Shown here: piece after piece, positions 8,662-17,718 of the stretch
How positions within the stretch are numbered: position 1 is the stretch's first letter
How the letters are laid out: each line of letters opens with the position of its first letter
DNA from: Paraglaciecola psychrophila 170
GTDB lineage: Bacteria > Pseudomonadota > Gammaproteobacteria > Enterobacterales > Alteromonadaceae
Length of the DNA stretch: 64,000 nucleotides
Direction of reading: 5' to 3'
Assembly: GCF_000347635.1 (NCBI RefSeq)
Contig: NC_020514.1
Span: forward strand, 2,480,001 to 2,544,000
The notes under the pieces: generated by a model
What the model saw: only the letters and a program-made list of their open reading frames with translations
Database searches by the model: none
Told to the model about the DNA's origin: nothing
Translations under genes and position numbers: made by a program

Positions 8662-9468
8662 TTACAATATGACGTTCATCAACATCTTGATACTTAAACA
8701 CACCAACAATACGGCAAATATCTTTTTCAATACTTGAACTGGAAGTTTAGTCGAAAACTTTACTCCAACTGGTGCCATAGCAAATCCAAATATTGAAATA
8801 ATAATCACACTCGGAATATGCACAAAGCCAACAATTGACTGATTATTGCCCAGTTCTTCTGCACTAATATGCCCATTAATGGCGTATCCAATGGTGCCTG
8901 CAATTGCGATTGGAAAACCAATAGCAGCCGAACTACCGATAGCTCGCCTCATTTCTAAGCCTCTACTCATCAAATAAGGAACTGTTAATGCTGCGCCACC
9001 AATGGCCACTAAGGTTGAAATACTTCCAATTCCAAAGCCAGCCAATTGCGGTGCTATGTTCGTTTTTTTAGTGGGTATATGTTGCTTGTTAAAGAATAGT
9101 TTTATAGAAATACTGAACATAAATAGCGAAAAGAACACGGCAAGAACGGTGGTGTTAATAATGGGAACCAAAAATGAAATGGATATGGCTCCAACAATGA
9201 TAAGGGGGACCATTGCTTTAACATTTTGCCAATCAACATTATGGTTTTTATAATGGCTAAAAGCACTGGAAAAAGTTGTTGTAATAATCGAAGCCATTGA
9301 AGTACCAAGGGCTAGATGAACTGCATGACTAGGCACAGTTTGCGAGGATAAATAAATACTAGTGAGCATTGGCACTAAAATACCACCGCCTCCAACCCCT
9401 AATAAACCCGCTGCAAAACCCACCACGATCCCTAGCAGACTTAGTTGAATAAAAAATTCTATTTCCAA
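8662..9468 (-). CDS. TauE/SafE family sulfite exporter-like membrane protein
   Basis: This 268-residue polytopic membrane protein has eight or so hydrophobic segments and the two half-repeats of the family: 'GFAAGLLGVGGGGILVPML' near residue 17 and 'GFGIGSISTLVAIGGAALTVP' (in two pieces) near 145. Members move organosulfur or other anions (sulfite, sulfoacetate) across the inner membrane, but most, including this one, have no assigned substrate. There is no sulfur-metabolism gene nearby to point to one. It lies downstream of the CbiM-like gene on the same strand, separated by 129 bases with a hairpin. Confidence 0.9.
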   Translation of the reverse strand: MEIEFFIQLSLLGIVVGFAAGLLGVGGGGILVPMLTSIYLSSQTVPSHAVHLALGTSMASIITTTFSSAFSHYKNHNVDWQNVKAMVPLIIVGAISISFLVPIINTTVLAVFFSLFMFSISIKLFFNKQHIPTKKTNIAPQLAGFGIGSISTLVAIGGAALTVPYLMSRGLEMRRAIGSSAAIGFPIAIAGTIGYAINGHISAEELGNNQSIVGFVHIPSVIIISIFGFAMAPVGVKFSTKLPVQVLKKIFAVLLVCLSIKMLMNVIL

Positions 9469-9489
9469 TTAATAGTCTCTTCTTAATGC

Positions 9490-9507
9490 GGGCTATTTTT
9501 CTAGCCC
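9490..9507 (-). terminator. Possible hairpin between two minus-strand genes
   Basis: GGGCTA and TAGCCC form a 6-bp stem with a short T-rich loop. It lies between the CbiM-like gene and the TauE-like gene and could end or attenuate the upstream transcript. There is no strong U-tract, so this is tentative. Confidence 0.35.
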
Positions 9508-9597
9508 TGCTGACTACGATTTAAGCCGAAATAATGTGCATACATCATCAACTTTCACCTCAGCTTTATGTTGCAATATGTGTCTTGCAGAGCGTAA

Positions 9598-10260
9598 CTA
9601 AGGCTTATCCAAATACAACTTGTCGTAAAAGGTATACACCCACTCTGGTTTGTAGATGATCAATAAAGTAATAGTCATGCCATTAAACATCGCCTCAGGG
9701 AATAGCATTAAAGTAGTCAACAATAAGTAATTATTTTCAATTATTTGCCAGCTGTAGACATCATCAAAATAAAAATAGCCGCTAAATGCCAACATCTTTA
9801 GCCCAATAGCTAATGCACCTGGGAAAAATGCACAAAGAAATATATAAGTAAATATGTGGCGGGGTAATTTATGAAAGGTCAGGCTATAAATTCCGTATGT
9901 AAGCGCAATCGGGGCGAGTACCCCTAATAAAAAGTTTACCCCTAACATGTCGATGTTTTCTTTGCCAAATACGGTTAATCCCAACAAGGCCAGAGAGGCG
10001 CTAAAAATAGCCCAGCGGAAGCCTAACAATAAGGTTAAGGCAGAGAGCCATAAAAAGTGAACATTTAGACCGTCGTATATGCCTGTTCGAAACATCCATA
10101 AGATAAACAAACAAGCAGCACTACCAAACACTAAGTGCTGACATTTTTTGTCTGATATTAACTGGGAAAATATTAGTTTTTTGCTAACAAAATAACATAT
10201 GGCTAAGCTAAGTAACCCTGCCACGGTTTGTATGTCAGTAAAGTATGCGGTTTGTTCCAT
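9598..10260 (-). CDS. CbiM-like/COG3235-type integral membrane protein
   Basis: About six to seven transmembrane segments and a pattern reminiscent of energy-coupling-factor permeases of the CbiM type: 'FRTGIYDGLNVHFLWLSALTLLLG', here given only as its parts 'GIYDGLNVHFLWL' and 'LTLLLGFRWAI', then 'GVNFLLGVLAP' and 'LMLFPEAMFNGM'. In CbiM the N-terminal region and histidines bind a divalent metal ion. Here His residues are few, so metal transport is only a guess. The length of 220 aa suits the family. No ATPase or T-component gene is adjacent. Confidence 0.65.
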   Translation of the reverse strand: MEQTAYFTDIQTVAGLLSLAICYFVSKKLIFSQLISDKKCQHLVFGSAACLFILWMFRTGIYDGLNVHFLWLSALTLLLGFRWAIFSASLALLGLTVFGKENIDMLGVNFLLGVLAPIALTYGIYSLTFHKLPRHIFTYIFLCAFFPGALAIGLKMLAFSGYFYFDDVYSWQIIENNYLLLTTLMLFPEAMFNGMTITLLIIYKPEWVYTFYDKLYLDKP

Positions 10261-10292
10261 GCTTAAATACTCAAACTCTATTGTTTTCGATG

Positions 10293-11099
10293 TTACTTAA
10301 AGACTGACCAAATAGGCGCATGGTCAGAGGGCTTTTCGATACCTCTTAATTCATAATCTACATCGGCTTCTTTTAACATCGCGTGTAACTTGGCGGTGGC
10401 TAAGATTAAATCTATGCGCAGACCACGGTTGTCGTTAAAACCTTTTGAACGATAGTCAAACCAGCTGTATTTTTTTGACTCTTGTGGATACATATCACGG
10501 AATCCATCGGTAAAACCCCAGTCAATGAGTGTATTCAACCATTCACGCTCTTCAGGCAAAAAGCTGCACTTTTTAGTTTGTAGCCAACGTTTGCGATTAG
10601 GCTCACCAATGCCGATATCTAAATCGGTATGTGAAACATTCACATCGCCCATCACAATCACATTTTCTTCAGGGGTATGATATTCGTTTAGATAACCCAT
10701 CAAATCTTGGTAATATTTTCGTTTGGCAGGATATTTAGTTTCGTGAGTTTGGTTTTCACCTTGCGGGAAATAACCGTTTAACACCCGCACTGTTTCGCCG
10801 TTTTCCATGGGGTAACTCACCATGACCATGCGGCGCTGTGCCTCTGCATCATCAGTTGGAAAGCCATATTGCACCTCTAATGCTGGCTTTTTACACATCA
10901 TCGCCACACCATAGTGGCCTTTTTGCCCATAAAAATAGACGTGGTAACCCATGGCTTCAACATCAGCAATAGGGAACTGGTCGTTGTGTACTTTGATTTC
11001 CTGAAGGCCAATAATATCTGGCTGATGTTTGTCGATTAACGCTTGTAATTGATGCAAACGTGCGCGTATACCATTAATGTTAAAAGAAACGATTTTCAT
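10293..11099 (-). CDS. xthA: Exodeoxyribonuclease III
   Basis: The enzyme removes nucleotides from 3' ends and cleaves at abasic sites during base-excision repair. The sequence begins 'MKIVSFNINGIRARLHQL' and holds the EEP nuclease motifs 'IIGLQEIKVH' (catalytic Glu), 'YGVAMMCKK', 'VLNGYFPQGE', 'VMGDVNVSHTDLDIG' (Asp, Asn), 'RIDLILATA' and the C-terminal 'SDHAPIWSVF' (Asp-His pair). Length 268 aa equals the usual bacterial enzyme. A GGATCC-rich leader precedes ATG, with AAAGG further upstream. It is monocistronic and intact in an otherwise mutated neighbourhood. Confidence 0.95.
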   Translation of the reverse strand: MKIVSFNINGIRARLHQLQALIDKHQPDIIGLQEIKVHNDQFPIADVEAMGYHVYFYGQKGHYGVAMMCKKPALEVQYGFPTDDAEAQRRMVMVSYPMENGETVRVLNGYFPQGENQTHETKYPAKRKYYQDLMGYLNEYHTPEENVIVMGDVNVSHTDLDIGIGEPNRKRWLQTKKCSFLPEEREWLNTLIDWGFTDGFRDMYPQESKKYSWFDYRSKGFNDNRGLRIDLILATAKLHAMLKEADVDYELRGIEKPSDHAPIWSVFK

Positions 11100-11204
11100 T
11101 GAGAGGATCCAAAGGAAATAATATAAAAGGTTGGCAATTGGTCGTTACCACTATTACTTATGATATCAAGAACTGTTGTTCAGCTAAACAGTCATTTAAA
11201 AGGT

Positions 11205-12508
11205 TGTAACAAATTTTGTGTAACTGCTTATCATAAATTACTCTATTGAGAGTTAAGGATAGGCAGATGCAAATGAACAGAAAAGAACTTGAAGCTTTCG
11301 CTAAAGAAGCGGCCAAAGGCATTAAAACCCCAGAAGACTTAAATGATTTCAGCCGAATGCTAAGAAAATAACCGTTGAGGCTGCATTAAACGCTGAGATG
11401 GAAGAGCATTGAGGCTACGAGAAGCATGCTAAGTCAGTAGTAAAGAATAGTCGTAACGGCATGACTACTAAGCGTATAAAAACAGAAGATGGTGAGTTCG
11501 ACCTCGACACACCACGTTATCGTGATGGCTCTTTTGAGCCTAAATTGGTCAAAAAGAATCAGTCTCGATTTACGTCCATGGATGAAAAAATCCTTTGGCT
11601 ATATGCGCAAGGCATGAGCACACGTGAAATCGTACAAGCCTTTGATGAATGGTACGGGGCTGACATCTCACCCACGCTTATATCAAGAGTGACGAACGCC
11701 GTCATCGACAAAGCCGTTGAATGGTAATCACGACCGCTCGACCCCATTTATCCGATTATTTATCTCGATTGTCTTGTGGTGAAAATTCGCCAAAATAAGC
11801 GTGTTATCAATAAATCCATCTTCCTTGCGCTTGGTATTAATACCGAAGGCCACAAAGAGCTAATGGGCATGTGGGTAGCCGAGAACGAAGGCGCTAAGTC
11901 CTGGTTGAGTGTGCTGACGGAGCTGCAACATCGGGGTGTAGAAGACATCCTAATTGCCTGCGTAGATGGCCTCAAAGGCTTTCCTGACGCGATTAATGCA
12001 GTGTTTCCACAAACCAATGTGCAACTGTGTATCGTGCACATGGTGCGTAACTCACTTAAATACGTTTTTTGGAAAGACTACAAGGCTGTGACGACTGATT
12101 TAAAGCGTGTGTATCGTTCAAGTACAGAGGAAGAAGCCTTACTTGAACTGGAGCGTTTTAGCGACACCTGGGACGAGCAATATCCGCAGATTAGTAAGTC
12201 ATGGCGAACACACTGGCAGAACTTAAACACTATCTTTAATTATCCTGCGGACATCCGAAAAGCGATATATACGACCAACGCCATTGAGTCTCTCAACAGC
12301 GTTATCTGCAAGGCACTTAAGAAACGAAAGATATTTCCAAGCGACGATCCAGCTAAGAAAATGGTGTACTTAGCCATCACCGAAGCATCAAAAAAATGGT
12401 CTATGCCAATTCATAACTGGCGGCAGGCGATGGTTCGCTTTATAATCGAGTTCGGGGACCGCCTCGAGAAACATCTTAAATAATGGCAGTTACACAGAAT
12501 CTGTTACA
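11205..12508 (+). mobile_element. IS256-family insertion sequence, defective
   Basis: The element is bounded by 23-bp inverted repeats. The left one (11205-11227) reads TGTAACAAATTTTG then TGTAACTGC. The right one (12486-12508) in reverse complement reads TGTAACAGATTCTG then TGTAACTGC, differing at two positions. The length of about 1.3 kb is normal for the family. No clear target duplication remains on the flanks (left flank ends AAAAGGT, right begins GGCTCTTG). It lies next to the remains of a yoeB toxin gene. Confidence 0.88.
11273..12483 (+). pseudogene. IS256-family transposase, one frameshift and two nonsense codons
   Basis: When the three lesions are repaired the product is about 402 aa with the DDE transposase motifs of IS256: 'IIYLDCLVVKIRQ' (first Asp), 'IACVDGLKGFPDAI' (second Asp), 'LCIVHMVRNS', and 'YTTNAIESLNS' (Glu). 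The first block (MNRKELEAFAKEAAKGIKTP) is thrown out of frame near 11370 at a run of A. A TGA stands at about 11410 in 'EMEEH-stop-GYEKH', and a TAA at 11725-11727 replaces the residue after 'VEW'. The large C-terminal part, 11776-12483, is open but lacks the N-terminal DNA-binding region. It is inactive unless complemented in trans. Confidence 0.92.
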
Positions 12509-12559
12509 GGCTCTTGGTTTCTGAAAAAGCGCTCCTAATGTTCCATATGCAAAGCGTTA

Positions 12560-12738
12560 TCAGCCGTAATAATATCGGAGTTGTGCGATTAGAATAAGCC
12601 TATCTTGTTGCTTATAAATAATCCGATGTTCATTATTTATACGACGAGGCCAATATCCATATAAACCGTGTTTTAAAGGCTCAGGTTTTCAATTCCTTTT
12701 TTTTGAGTTCTTTGGACATCTTTACAGGCAGATTCAAG
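12560..12738 (-). pseudogene. yoeB: YoeB toxin, C-terminal fragment (separated by an IS30 element)
   Basis: The minus strand encodes 'ACKDVQRTQKKGIEN' and, after a frameshift, 'KPEPLKHGLYGYWPRRI' and 'NNEHRIIYK', ending 'LIAQLRYYYG' at the stop 12560-12562. This is the canonical end of the YoeB mRNA-interferase, including the catalytic region (Glu/Arg in 'RRINNEHRI', His, Tyr in 'RYYY'). Its N-terminal part is found on the other side of the IS30 remnant next to the yefM antitoxin, showing that the element disrupted the toxin gene. Confidence 0.8.
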
Positions 12739-13815
12739 TTTGAAGTGCATAACCTCTAAGCAGCTATAGCCACCATGTGTTCAGCCATCAATTTGGCTGG
12801 CGTTTTATAATTTAGTTTCTTTCTTGGCCTGTTATTGAGATTGACTATTACATCTTGAACGGCTGATTGCGATACCTTTTTAAAGTCTGTTGATTTCGGC
12901 CAATATTGTCGTAATAGACCATTGGTATTTTCATTCAAGCCTCGTTGCCACGAACAATAAGGGTCTGCAAAATACACATCACATTTCAATCTTTCAGTCA
13001 TCTGTTCATGGTACGCAAACTCTTTACCATTATCCGCTGTAATCGTGAGTACAGCGCTTTTAAACGGCGCTTACAAGGCGATGGTGGCTGCTGTGACTAT
13101 TTTTGCTGACTTGTCATCTACACGTCTCGAGACGGTAAAACTCGTTTTGCGCTCTACAATCGTGACCAGTGCGCCACTGTGACCTTTGCCAATAACGAGG
13201 TCAATTTCCCAATCACCCATTCTACTTTTATCATCAACAACGTGTGGACGCTCATCGATACTTATACGGTTCTTAATAAACCCTCTGCCAGCTTGTTTAT
13301 CCTTACTACGTGATTGATAAGCTTTACCTTTCCTACGTAAATGTTGGAATAAATAACCACCATTTTTTTGTCAGACCAAATGTGCTGATAAATAGTTTCA
13401 TAACTAATGTCGATGCTCTGGTCCTCCCTAAGCCACCCAGACACCTGCTCTGGACTCCATTTCGTAGTAAGTTTGACTCAATTAATGCAATGAGTGCTGT
13501 TGTCATTTTAATGGCTTTACAGCGACTAATCGGCGTGTGTCTGTCGATGTTTGAGCTTGCTTAAAACGATAGCCTCGTTTGCCTGTATTACGGGAAAACT
13601 CCCTGCTAATGGTTGATTGACTAACCTTTAGTTGTTGGATATTTTATTTTGGCTCATTCCTGTTTTACTTAAAGCATAAATCTGGCATCGTTGTTCATAG
13701 GTCAGTTATTTATATGTTTTCAATGTTGCATCTCTTGCCGGAGAAAAAGCGATTAGCATATATTCAGCCGACCGTCTTTTCTACCCGTTCAAGTTATGCA
13801 CTTATTATTTGAATC
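12731..13815 (-). mobile_element. IS30-family insertion sequence remnant inserted in yoeB
   Basis: The ends are imperfect inverted repeats. At 12731-12752 the sequence is GATTCAAG, then TTTGAAGTGCATAA; at 13794-13815 it is TTATGCACTTATTATTTGAA then TC. They match at 18 of 22 positions. The length of about 1.08 kb is typical of the family. The transposase between them is dead. The two halves of a yoeB gene flank it exactly. Confidence 0.8.
12756..13723 (-). pseudogene. IS30-family transposase, multiply disrupted
   Basis: Recognisable IS30 blocks appear in order on the minus strand in shifting frames: 'LTYEQRCQIYALSKTGMSQN' at the N-terminus after a stop codon, 'LKVSQSTISREFSRNTGKRG' (helix-turn-helix), 'DISYETIYQHIWSDKK', and the C-terminal 'PYCSWQRGLNENTNGLLRQY' and 'PKSTDF' with the DDE glutamate region. 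Stops and frameshifts occur near 13704, 13640, 13510 and at several later points. Only the last 81 residues (12756-13001) form an uninterrupted frame. The likely start codon at 13721-13723 has become TTG. Confidence 0.85.
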
Positions 13816-13914
13816 CAAGACATAATAAGTTAGTACACTTTAGTATTTTTTTGTCAGTTGTTTGCCAATAAAGATATTTTTCTCAAGGCTTGGTTGAGGA
13901 CGTTAATTTTACTC
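13816..13914 (-). pseudogene. yoeB: YoeB toxin, N-terminal fragment
   Basis: Directly after the yefM stop, the minus strand reads 'KLTSSTKP-stop-EKYLYWQTTDKKILK' and then 'NLL' before the IS30 end. This matches the YoeB beginning, in which a Trp takes the place of the stop and 'YLYWQ.TDKKILKRIN' is highly conserved. The start codon seems lost (a GTA stands where ATG or GTG would be, overlapping the antitoxin stop). A TGA (13882-13884 region) and the IS30 insertion each inactivate the toxin. Confidence 0.75.
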
Positions 13915-14159
13915 AATAAGCACTTGTTCAGTTCTTTTGTCGGCTTCAAGCTCGGTAATTGATTCTAAAAGGTTTCTAGTGTTTGCTGGAGATCTAAGTA
14001 AACAAGTAGTTTCTTGCATTGCGTTATAGTCTTCTAAAGACATCATAACATCAGGAGCTTCACTTTACGGGTAATGATAATTGGCGCGTGGTCATTACAA
14101 ACATGCGCTATTGTATTTGCTAAATTTGCTCTAGCTGCGGTATAGCTTATTGCATCCAT
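13909..14159 (-). pseudogene. yefM: YefM-type antitoxin, single frameshift
   Basis: The product begins 'MDAISYTAARANLANTIAHV', the classic Phd/YefM DNA-binding N-terminus, then 'CNDHAPIIITRK'. A one-base loss near 14068 shifts the frame; the correct continuation is 'SEAPDVMMSLEDYNAMQET' followed by 'LLRSPANTRNLLESITEL' and 'EADKRTEQVLIE', which is the toxin-wrapping tail. Repaired length is 83 aa, as expected for YefM. In the present sequence only a truncated DNA-binding part would be made. Its partner yoeB is destroyed, so the antitoxin is no longer under selection. Confidence 0.82.
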
Positions 14160-14178
14160 ATTAACTCTAAAGTGTTGA

Positions 14179-14196
14179 TGTACGTTTATTTGTACG
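14179..14196. promoter_or_regulatory. Possible YefM operator
   Basis: Two TGTACG hexamers lie 12 bases apart, about 20-37 bases upstream of the yefM start. YefM proteins bind TGTACA-containing sites in their own promoter, so this is a plausible autoregulatory operator. The call rests only on motif and position. Confidence 0.4.
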
Positions 14197-14205
14197 TGCT
14201 AGTGT

Positions 14206-14483
14206 AATGGCACATAGTAAGTAATTTAACAGGGGCAAAAACAGTTGGTTTTGCTTCTTCGTCGCTAATTTTTAACCAACAATATTTATCCGTTAAAGGG
14301 GCGTTATGTTTTTCAAGAGGTGATTGGGTACTTTATTGCTTTGAATGTCTTTGTAAATGCTTCAGTAAAATATGAGACCAAGTATCGCCCCAAAGAGTTT
14401 GAAACTTATATGTTTCAAAAATAGGCCACTTCTAGATATCTAGTAGCGGCCACATAATTCAGTAGGCTGTAAAGATGTCCTCT
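14206..14483. other. No gene seen; imperfect palindrome near the 3' end of the methyltransferase gene
   Basis: Nothing coding was recognised. At 14424-14451 an imperfect palindrome (GGCCACTTCTAGAT against ATCTAGTAGCGGCC) lies 33 bases downstream of the minus-strand methyltransferase stop and could be a transcript-end hairpin, although no U-tract follows it. Confidence 0.4.
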
Positions 14484-15340
14484 TTATTTAACCGGCTTCA
14501 CAAATTTCAGAGTCATCCTGTCTGACTCACCAATTTCACGGAATTTTTGGTCTTTTTCAGCAATAGGCTTACCAGCCTGAAGTGCCCAAACGCCGTTTTC
14601 CCAATCTGCAGGGTCTTTCTTGTTGGCATTTATTTCACTGGTTGCGGCTAATTCAAAGCCTGCTTTTTTTACCAAATCGACAATATAACTTTGCTTCACA
14701 TAACCGCGCATTGTTTCTTTAGGATCTGTGTCGAAGTCTTCACGCTCACGGTGCTGAACTATGCCTAGCACTCCGCCTGGTTTCAGTGTTTCTAATACTT
14801 CTGCTAATAAACCGTTGACATCGCCTCGGCCAATCTGTCCATGCATTCCACGAATAATAAGCACAGTGTCAACGCTGTTGGGCGCTGCAAATGGAACTGT
14901 TTGTCCTATGAAGCGAGCTGATGCATTGTGTCCAAACATGCCACTCTTATGTTCGATAAATGTTTCACGCCACTGCATTCCACGCTCGTAGCGCTCGCCA
15001 GGTGTTGGACTATTGTTCAATGCGATGTATTTACCGTTCTCGACAGTAAGAGGCGCTAGTATACGGGTATACCAGCCACTCGATGGACCCAGTTCGGCAA
15101 CCGTCATATTTGGCTGCACTCCAAAGAAGTCTAGTGTCGCGACAGGATTACGATATTGATCGCGCTCCATGTCTCGCTCAGAACGTAATACATTATTACT
15201 TACGGCTTTTTCAATAGATTTTTTTAGCACTATGAATATGGTTTTCTGCTTCGCCTTTTTCGTGATGTCCAGCTGTTGCGGATGGTGCGCTTAGCAGGAA
15301 AAAAGCACTAGCTGCACTTAAAATCAGAGTTTTTTATCAT
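14484..15340 (-). pseudogene. Exported class I SAM-dependent methyltransferase-like protein; two frameshifts in the leader region
   Basis: The body (about 240 residues) has a Rossmann methyltransferase pattern: 'MTVAELGPSSGWYTRIL' (motif I), 'VDTVLIIRGMHGQIGRGD' and 'LKPGGVLGIVQHRERE'. Proteins of this group carry a cleavable leader and are predicted periplasmic. A leader is present upstream in another frame: after ATG 15340 (AAGGA nearby) comes 'TLILSAASAFFLLSAPSATA' then 'GHHEKGEAENHIH'. One A must be removed at the six-A run near 15332 and one at the seven-A run near 15221 to join leader and body. A GTG at 15230 would give only a leaderless product. Either two homopolymer errors or a recently silenced gene. 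Confidence 0.7.
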
Positions 15341-15685
15341 ATTGTTTGGATCCTTGGCTGATGTAGGTTTTGAAATTAACTTTCTTTTTAAAGTTAATAT
15401 ACTAAAAGCCTTACGCACACATCAATCAATTTTGGATGTTTCTAATTATGTTTACTAAATCTGCGAGGGTAGAGCGGCTGAAATCTATATCTTAATATTA
15501 TGAATTAGAAACGATTTTCAAGGACGAAATATATGGTTAGGTTACATCAATATTAAATATTCTAATTTGGACAATTGCATATTCGAATTATTCAATATTA
15601 GAAATTTTTGGTTCGCGTTATAGTCATTAAAAGAGAGTAAATGACATCTCGCTGAATTTAAACTTATGACTTAGGAAAATTGCCA
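15341..15685. other. Divergent intergenic region, no gene seen
   Basis: These 345 bases separate the minus-strand methyltransferase from the plus-strand PhyH gene. The stretch from about 15480 to 15660 is very AT-rich and probably holds the promoter of the latter; AGGAAAA at 15673 is its likely ribosome-binding site. No RNA gene or repeat was recognised. Confidence 0.5.
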
Positions 15686-16525
15686 ATGTTGTCAACTGAA
15701 CAAATAAAGCACTTCGATGAACAAGGTTTCATTGTATTGGACGAAATTATTCCTTTGAATGAAATTGATGCGATAAAACATCGTGCCAATTCACTTGTAG
15801 AACAGTGGGTTGAAGACAGTCCAGCTCATATTTTTAGTACCAATGATAATAACCGTAGTGATGATTCATATTTCCTCGATTCAGCAGAAAAAATTCGATG
15901 TTTTTTTGAAGAAGAAGCGTTTAATGATCAAGGAGAACTTGTTCAAGAACGTGCTTTATGCATCAATAAAATTGGTCATGCGCTGCATGAATTAGACCCA
16001 ATATTTAACAGCTTTAGTCATCAAAAACTATTGGGCGATATGATGTGTGATCTTGGCATGACTACACCGCAAATTCGTCAATCCATGTATATTTTTAAAC
16101 AACCTAAAATTGGTGGCATTGTTAATTGGCATCAAGATGCCAGTTTCTTTTTTACTACGCCGCAAAGTGTGATTACTTTGTGGTTTGCAATTGAAGACGC
16201 CACATTAGAAAACGGCTGTTTGTGGGTTGAGCCAGCAGGTCATAGAGGTCCACTTAGAGAGCGTTTTAATTTGAACGACACGCAAACTACTATGGTTAAT
16301 TTGGACAAAGCCCCATGGCCAACTGAAAAGTGTGGTAAACCAGTTGAAGTGAAAGCAGGGAGTTTAGTTATTTTTCAAGGCTTGTTACCTCACTACAGCG
16401 CGCCAAATCGTTCATCCAAGTCGCGCCAAGCTTTTACATTGCATGTCACCGATGGTGAGTGCGAATACGCAGCACAGAACTGGATACAAACAACAACATT
16501 ACCTTTACGAGGTTTTAGTCGTTAA
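15686..16525 (+). CDS. Phytanoyl-CoA dioxygenase (PhyH) family Fe(II)/2-oxoglutarate oxygenase
   Basis: The protein of 279 aa has the PhyH double-stranded beta-helix: 'FDEQGFIVLDEIIPLNEID' at the start, the iron-binding HxD in 'NWHQDASFFFTTP', 'ENGCLWVEPAGHRGPL', and the distal His plus 2-oxoglutarate-binding Arg in 'LLPHYSAPNRSSKSRQAF'. ATG 15686 is preferred to the TTG two codons upstream because AGGAAAA lies about 9 bases before it. The family hydroxylates CoA esters, halogenated substrates or small metabolites; the substrate here is unknown. A LysR gene is convergent 45 bases downstream and may not control it. Confidence 0.9.
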   Translation: MLSTEQIKHFDEQGFIVLDEIIPLNEIDAIKHRANSLVEQWVEDSPAHIFSTNDNNRSDDSYFLDSAEKIRCFFEEEAFNDQGELVQERALCINKIGHALHELDPIFNSFSHQKLLGDMMCDLGMTTPQIRQSMYIFKQPKIGGIVNWHQDASFFFTTPQSVITLWFAIEDATLENGCLWVEPAGHRGPLRERFNLNDTQTTMVNLDKAPWPTEKCGKPVEVKAGSLVIFQGLLPHYSAPNRSSKSRQAFTLHVTDGECEYAAQNWIQTTTLPLRGFSR

Positions 16526-16569
16526 GACTTTATTTATGTTGCGTTACTGACACTTAAGTTATGTGCTAA

Positions 16570-17490
16570 TTAAGACTTAAACAAGCCCAGCAGCAGCAAG
16601 CGCAACCACGTGTGGGCAAGGTCAGTTTCACTTCGTTGATGCCAAAAAAGAGAATATACAACTGGCTCTGATTGACATGGCATACTCAATTTCACCAGTT
16701 GATTAGATTTTAAAACTGATTCTGCCCAGCTTGTTGTAGTAGTAAAAATTAGATCTGAATGACTACATAAACTTGTTGCAGCGTTAAAATCAGGAACCTG
16801 TATAACCACGTTTCTTTGAAAGCCTAACTTAGATAAAGATTGGTCAAACATGGGGATGCCAAGTTCGTTGTCTTTAACATGTATATGTTTACTGTTTAAG
16901 TATGTCTGTTGATTCCAGTTGTTCTGTAAAACTGGATTGGTTTTTCGCGTTAAACAAACCAGCTCGTCTCTATATAATTCTTCACTGCTGAGATGTTTAT
17001 GTAATTTGGGACGTTGACCAACATCGTGTGGAATAATGACGAAATCTAGCTGACCCTGATTAAGTTGTTCAAGGCTAATGTTGTCTTTAAACCAAGTATC
17101 GATTCGCATATTTGGGGCTTCATCTAAAATTTGTTGCATGATTTTTGAAAATACAAATTCGAATGCACTTTCTTGCATCGAAATTTTAAAACACCCTTGA
17201 TATTTTTTTAAGTCAAACGCAGAAGGTGAAAATATTTCGTTGATCGCATTTATGGCCGCATTAAGTTTCGGCTCTAATTCTTGCGCTAGTGGCGTAGGCA
17301 TCAAACTGTGAGAAACACGGTGGAATAAAGGGTCTGCGAATATATGCCTAAGCTGTGACAAGTTTTTACTGATAGTAGACTGACTTAAATTGAGTCGAAT
17401 TGCAGAAGATGAGGCATTACGCTCTTGTAACAGCACCTGAAGCGTTACCAGTAAGTTAATATTAACGCGAGTTAATTGTGAGATTTCCAT
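16570..17490 (-). CDS. LysR-family transcriptional regulator
   Basis: The N-terminal winged helix-turn-helix is clear: 'LLVTLQVLLQERNASSSAIR' followed by 'LNLSQSTISKNLSQLRHIF' and 'DPLFHRVSHSLMPTPLA', all LysR hallmarks. A substrate-binding-like domain follows, with 'KISMQESAFEFVFSKIMQQI' and 'QLDFVIIPHDVG'. Length 306 aa is typical. The start has a weak leader sequence. It is divergent from the nucleoside transporter gene at 17719, with 228 bases between, the usual arrangement for a LysR regulator and its target. Confidence 0.93.
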   Translation of the reverse strand: MEISQLTRVNINLLVTLQVLLQERNASSSAIRLNLSQSTISKNLSQLRHIFADPLFHRVSHSLMPTPLAQELEPKLNAAINAINEIFSPSAFDLKKYQGCFKISMQESAFEFVFSKIMQQILDEAPNMRIDTWFKDNISLEQLNQGQLDFVIIPHDVGQRPKLHKHLSSEELYRDELVCLTRKTNPVLQNNWNQQTYLNSKHIHVKDNELGIPMFDQSLSKLGFQRNVVIQVPDFNAATSLCSHSDLIFTTTTSWAESVLKSNQLVKLSMPCQSEPVVYSLFWHQRSETDLAHTWLRLLLLGLFKS

Positions 17491-17718
17491 TATTAGTTGG
17501 CTTAAATATTGAGATATTCGAATAAAGAAAATATATTCTACATACTATTCGCTTTTTGAACAATGGCGATTCAGGGTCTCAAGTTTAGGCGTAATCTAAC
17601 CTCAATATTAGTCTTAAGGAAATTGAATTGAATGTGAAAAAACTGACCATTGCAGCGTTAAATATCACTAATATCGTAGAATAAAGAATAAATAATAATA
17701 AATACAAAGAGTTAAATT

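Noticed and set aside
14469..14482. CTGTAAAGATGTCC occurs here and again in the yoeB C-terminal fragment on the other strand
   Set aside because: A 14-base match without extension could be chance or local duplication; there is no supporting context.
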